Assembly (NCBI GenBank): GCA_030039615.1
Contig: JASHVF010000026.1
Coordinates: 1-7,684 of the forward strand
Length of the DNA stretch: 7,684 nucleotides
From: Gammaproteobacteria bacterium
GTDB lineage: Bacteria > Pseudomonadota > Gammaproteobacteria > Steroidobacterales > Steroidobacteraceae
Direction of reading: 5' to 3'
Below, piece after piece: positions 5,829-7,684 of the stretch. Made by a program: the position numbers and the translations under genes. The notes below the pieces were generated by a model that was not told the origin of the DNA, made no database searches, and worked only from the letters and a program-made list of their open reading frames with translations. Within the stretch, counting starts at the first letter, position 1. Each line of letters begins with the position of its first letter.

Positions 5829-6950
5829 CTAGCTCTCGGCGCTGCCCTTGAGCTCGAACAGTGCGCGGTACTGGCGGGGCTGAGAGCGCAGATACTGGTC
5901 CGGCGCGTGGACCTGCCCGCCGAGATGTGCGGCCGCATGCCACGGCCAGCGGGGGTCGTAGAGTATGCCGCGCGCGAGCGCCACGAAATCCGCATCCCCG
6001 GTGCCGACGATCGCCTCGGCCTGCTCGTAGTCGGTGATCAGGCCGACCGCGACCACCGGCATCCGCGTTGCCTGCTTGACCGCACGCGCCAGCGGCACCT
6101 GGTAATTGGGGCCGATCGGCACGTTCTGGCGCGGATCGAGCCCGCCGCTCGAGACATGGATCACGGCGCAGCCGCGCGTCTCGAGCGCCCGCGCGTAGAC
6201 AATCGTCTGCTCGATGTCCCACCCGCCCGGCACCCAGTCGGTGCCGGAGACGCGCACCGCGACCGGCTTCTCCGGCGGGAACGCCGCGCGCACCGCCTCG
6301 AACACCTCGAGCGGGAAGCGCATCCGGTTCTCGAGGCTGCCGCCGTACTCGTCGTCACGGTGGTTGGCAAGCGGTGACAGGAACTGATGCAGCAGGTAGC
6401 CGTGTGCACTGTGCAGCTGCACGGCGTCGAGCCCCAGCCGCGCTGCGCGCACCGCGGCCGCGGCGAAGGCGTTGCGCACCCGCCTGAGTCCCTCGCGATC
6501 GAGCGCGAGCGGCGTGCTCTGACCGGGGGCGAACGGCAGCGGAGACGGTGCGAGCGTCTGCCAGCCGCCGGTGCTGCCGGCAGGGATCTGCGCGCCGCCC
6601 TTCCACGGCACCTCGACCGAGGCCTTGCGGCCGGCGTGTGCCAGCTGAACTCCGATCGGCATGTCGGAGTGCCGGCGCACGCTCTCGAGCACACGCGCCA
6701 TGGCGGCTTCCGTCGCCTCGTCGAAGAGTCCGACGTCGGCATAGCTGATGCGCCCCTGCGGCTCGACTGCCGTCGCCTCGATGGTGAGCAGCGCGGCGCC
6801 GGAGAGCGCCAGATGGCCGAGGTGAATCACGTGCCAGTCCGTCATGCAGCCATCGACGGCCGAGTACTGGCACATGGGCGCGATGACGATGCGGTTGACA
6901 AGCGTGAGACTGCCGACGCGCAGGGGCTCGAACAGCTTCGGTCCGCTCAT
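5829..6950 (-). CDS. Old Yellow Enzyme family NAD(P)H:flavin oxidoreductase (XenA/YqjM type)
   Basis: This 373-residue protein is a cytoplasmic FMN-dependent ene-reductase with a TIM-barrel fold. The family reduces the C=C bond of alpha,beta-unsaturated carbonyls and some nitro compounds using NAD(P)H. Hallmarks of the XenA/YqjM class are visible: LFEPLRVGSLTLVNRI at the start; the regulatory Cys27 in IAPMCQYSA; Gln102 in QLAHAGRKAS for FMN contact; His180 and His183 in LHSAHGYLLHQFLSP as the substrate-binding pair; DEYGGSLENRMRF; Arg233 in VRVSGTDW; and DPRWPWHAA near the C-terminus. Length is normal for the class and the protein looks intact. The physiological substrate cannot be read from sequence; detoxification of electrophiles is usual for relatives. 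Its ATG (6950) overlaps the stop of the DUF1614 gene as ATGA and has no clear ribosome site, so coupled translation is likely. Confidence 0.95.
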   Translation of the reverse strand: MSGPKLFEPLRVGSLTLVNRIVIAPMCQYSAVDGCMTDWHVIHLGHLALSGAALLTIEATAVEPQGRISYADVGLFDEATEAAMARVLESVRRHSDMPIGVQLAHAGRKASVEVPWKGGAQIPAGSTGGWQTLAPSPLPFAPGQSTPLALDREGLRRVRNAFAAAAVRAARLGLDAVQLHSAHGYLLHQFLSPLANHRDDEYGGSLENRMRFPLEVFEAVRAAFPPEKPVAVRVSGTDWVPGGWDIEQTIVYARALETRGCAVIHVSSGGLDPRQNVPIGPNYQVPLARAVKQATRMPVVAVGLITDYEQAEAIVGTGDADFVALARGILYDPRWPWHAAAHLGGQVHAPDQYLRSQPRQYRALFELKGSAES

Positions 6951-7675
6951 GAGTGACTCGGCGAGCGGCGGCTCGCGGTCCGGCCCGCGAACCAGCCGGC
7001 GTAGACGACCGACAGCAGTCCGATGACGAAGATGCCATCGAACGTGCCGGCGCCGCCGATCGAGGCTACCGGTGCCCCGAGGCCGCGGATGCGTCCGAGA
7101 TTCATGAGGTCGGCGCCGATCAGCGTGCCGAGGCTCCCACAGATGTAGGCGAGTGCTCCCGCGTGGCGCCGCGAGAGCACCAGCGCCACGACCGCCGTCG
7201 TCATCGTCGGCACGAAGATCGGCTCGGCGATGCCGATACCGGGCTCGGGTCGTGCCAGCAGGTGACAGACGACGGCGACGATCGCGGTGCCGGCGATCGC
7301 CAGGCCGACGATCCGGTTACGCAACATCAGGTAGAGCGACAGCAGCGTTGGTATCACCGCGCCGCCCACGTTGACCGCCAGGATGGTGGTCGGCGCGTGG
7401 CGCATGACCGGCACGATGTAGGGCATGCCGAAGTAGGTGACCACCGCCGAGCTCATCACGTGACGCTCGGGAAGGTAGGCGATCGGGATGTTGATGTAGC
7501 TGCCCAGCAGCGACAGCAGCAGCACGCCGATCATGGCATGCGGCGCGAGCCCCATGCTCTCGGAGGCGAAGCTCAGCAGCCGCGAGGCGACCACGCCCGC
7601 GAGCAACGCCAGCAGGATCACCAGCGCAAGAAACGCGGGCGCGGCGAGCGGGAAGTAATGGAGTCCGGGCTGCAT
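6947..7675 (-). CDS. DUF1614 family multi-pass membrane protein
   Basis: This 242-residue inner-membrane protein resembles the DUF1614 family, whose function is unknown. About seven hydrophobic segments are visible, near residues 9-31, 44-66, 95-117, 121-140, 152-168, 171-190 and 209-231. Motifs I associate with the family are LLGSYINIP (56-64), VNVGGAVIP (101-109) and GGAGTFDGIF (207-216). Polar residues inside membrane segments (Asn102, Asp189, Asp213) could line a transport path, but that is inference. The ATG at 7675 lies ten bases from the window edge, so its ribosome site is mostly outside and a longer protein is possible. The following oxidoreductase gene overlaps its stop by four bases. 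Confidence 0.85.
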   Translation of the reverse strand: MQPGLHYFPLAAPAFLALVILLALLAGVVASRLLSFASESMGLAPHAMIGVLLLSLLGSYINIPIAYLPERHVMSSAVVTYFGMPYIVPVMRHAPTTILAVNVGGAVIPTLLSLYLMLRNRIVGLAIAGTAIVAVVCHLLARPEPGIGIAEPIFVPTMTTAVVALVLSRRHAGALAYICGSLGTLIGADLMNLGRIRGLGAPVASIGGAGTFDGIFVIGLLSVVYAGWFAGRTASRRSPSHS

Positions 7676-7684
7676 GGGTCGTGG

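Noticed and set aside
5635..5832. Plus-strand 65-codon frame across the 105-base gap
   Set aside because: It is mostly antisense to the HNH-like gene, has no ribosome site, and runs through the terminator and promoter candidates.
5608..6222. Minus-strand 204-codon open frame overlapping the oxidoreductase 3' end
   Set aside because: It is out of frame with a clear Old Yellow Enzyme gene and shows Arg/Ala-rich shadow composition.

Overview
The window is GC-rich throughout (about two thirds G+C by eye) and densely coding. The gene families, short gaps and 4-base stop/start overlaps suggest a high-GC proteobacterium, perhaps a gamma- or betaproteobacterium. There is no rRNA, tRNA or housekeeping marker to place it further. 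I saw no CRISPR array, insertion sequence, tRNA or phage gene. No stretch over 300 bases lacks a gene; the only gaps are about 36 and 105 bases.

Left half (2-5363) holds a candidate signalling locus. On the minus strand an ECF sigma factor (738-1382) is followed by a single-pass membrane anti-sigma-like protein (79-741), joined by an ATGA overlap. Divergent to them, starting almost on top of the sigma start, is a 1155-residue exported TPR-CHAT protein (1353-4820). It has a signal sequence, a PPC-like beta domain, TPR repeats and a C-terminal caspase-like CHAT domain with its His/Cys pair intact. Twelve bases downstream is an unrecognised 176-residue protein (4833-5363). The end of another plus-strand gene (2-82) meets the anti-sigma gene tail to tail in a shared CTAG.

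Middle (5364-5828): a strong GC hairpin separates the plus-strand unit from a convergent small gene (5400-5723). That gene encodes a Cys/His-rich, HNH-like treble-clef protein of unknown function. A terminator-like hairpin with a T-rich tract and an AT-rich promoter candidate lie just upstream of it.

Right part (5829-7675): a minus-strand two-gene unit with another ATGA overlap. It encodes a DUF1614 multi-pass membrane protein followed by an Old Yellow Enzyme of the XenA/YqjM type.

Working model (inference): the anti-sigma protein holds the sigma factor at the inner membrane. The exported TPR-CHAT protein lies on the same side of the membrane as the anti-sigma C-terminal domain. It could be a target of the sigma factor, a protease that cleaves the anti-sigma protein, or both. 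The small downstream protein is a candidate partner or substrate. Known type III-E CRISPR loci also link a TPR-CHAT protease to control of an ECF-type sigma factor, but there the protease is cytoplasmic and no CRISPR component is visible here.
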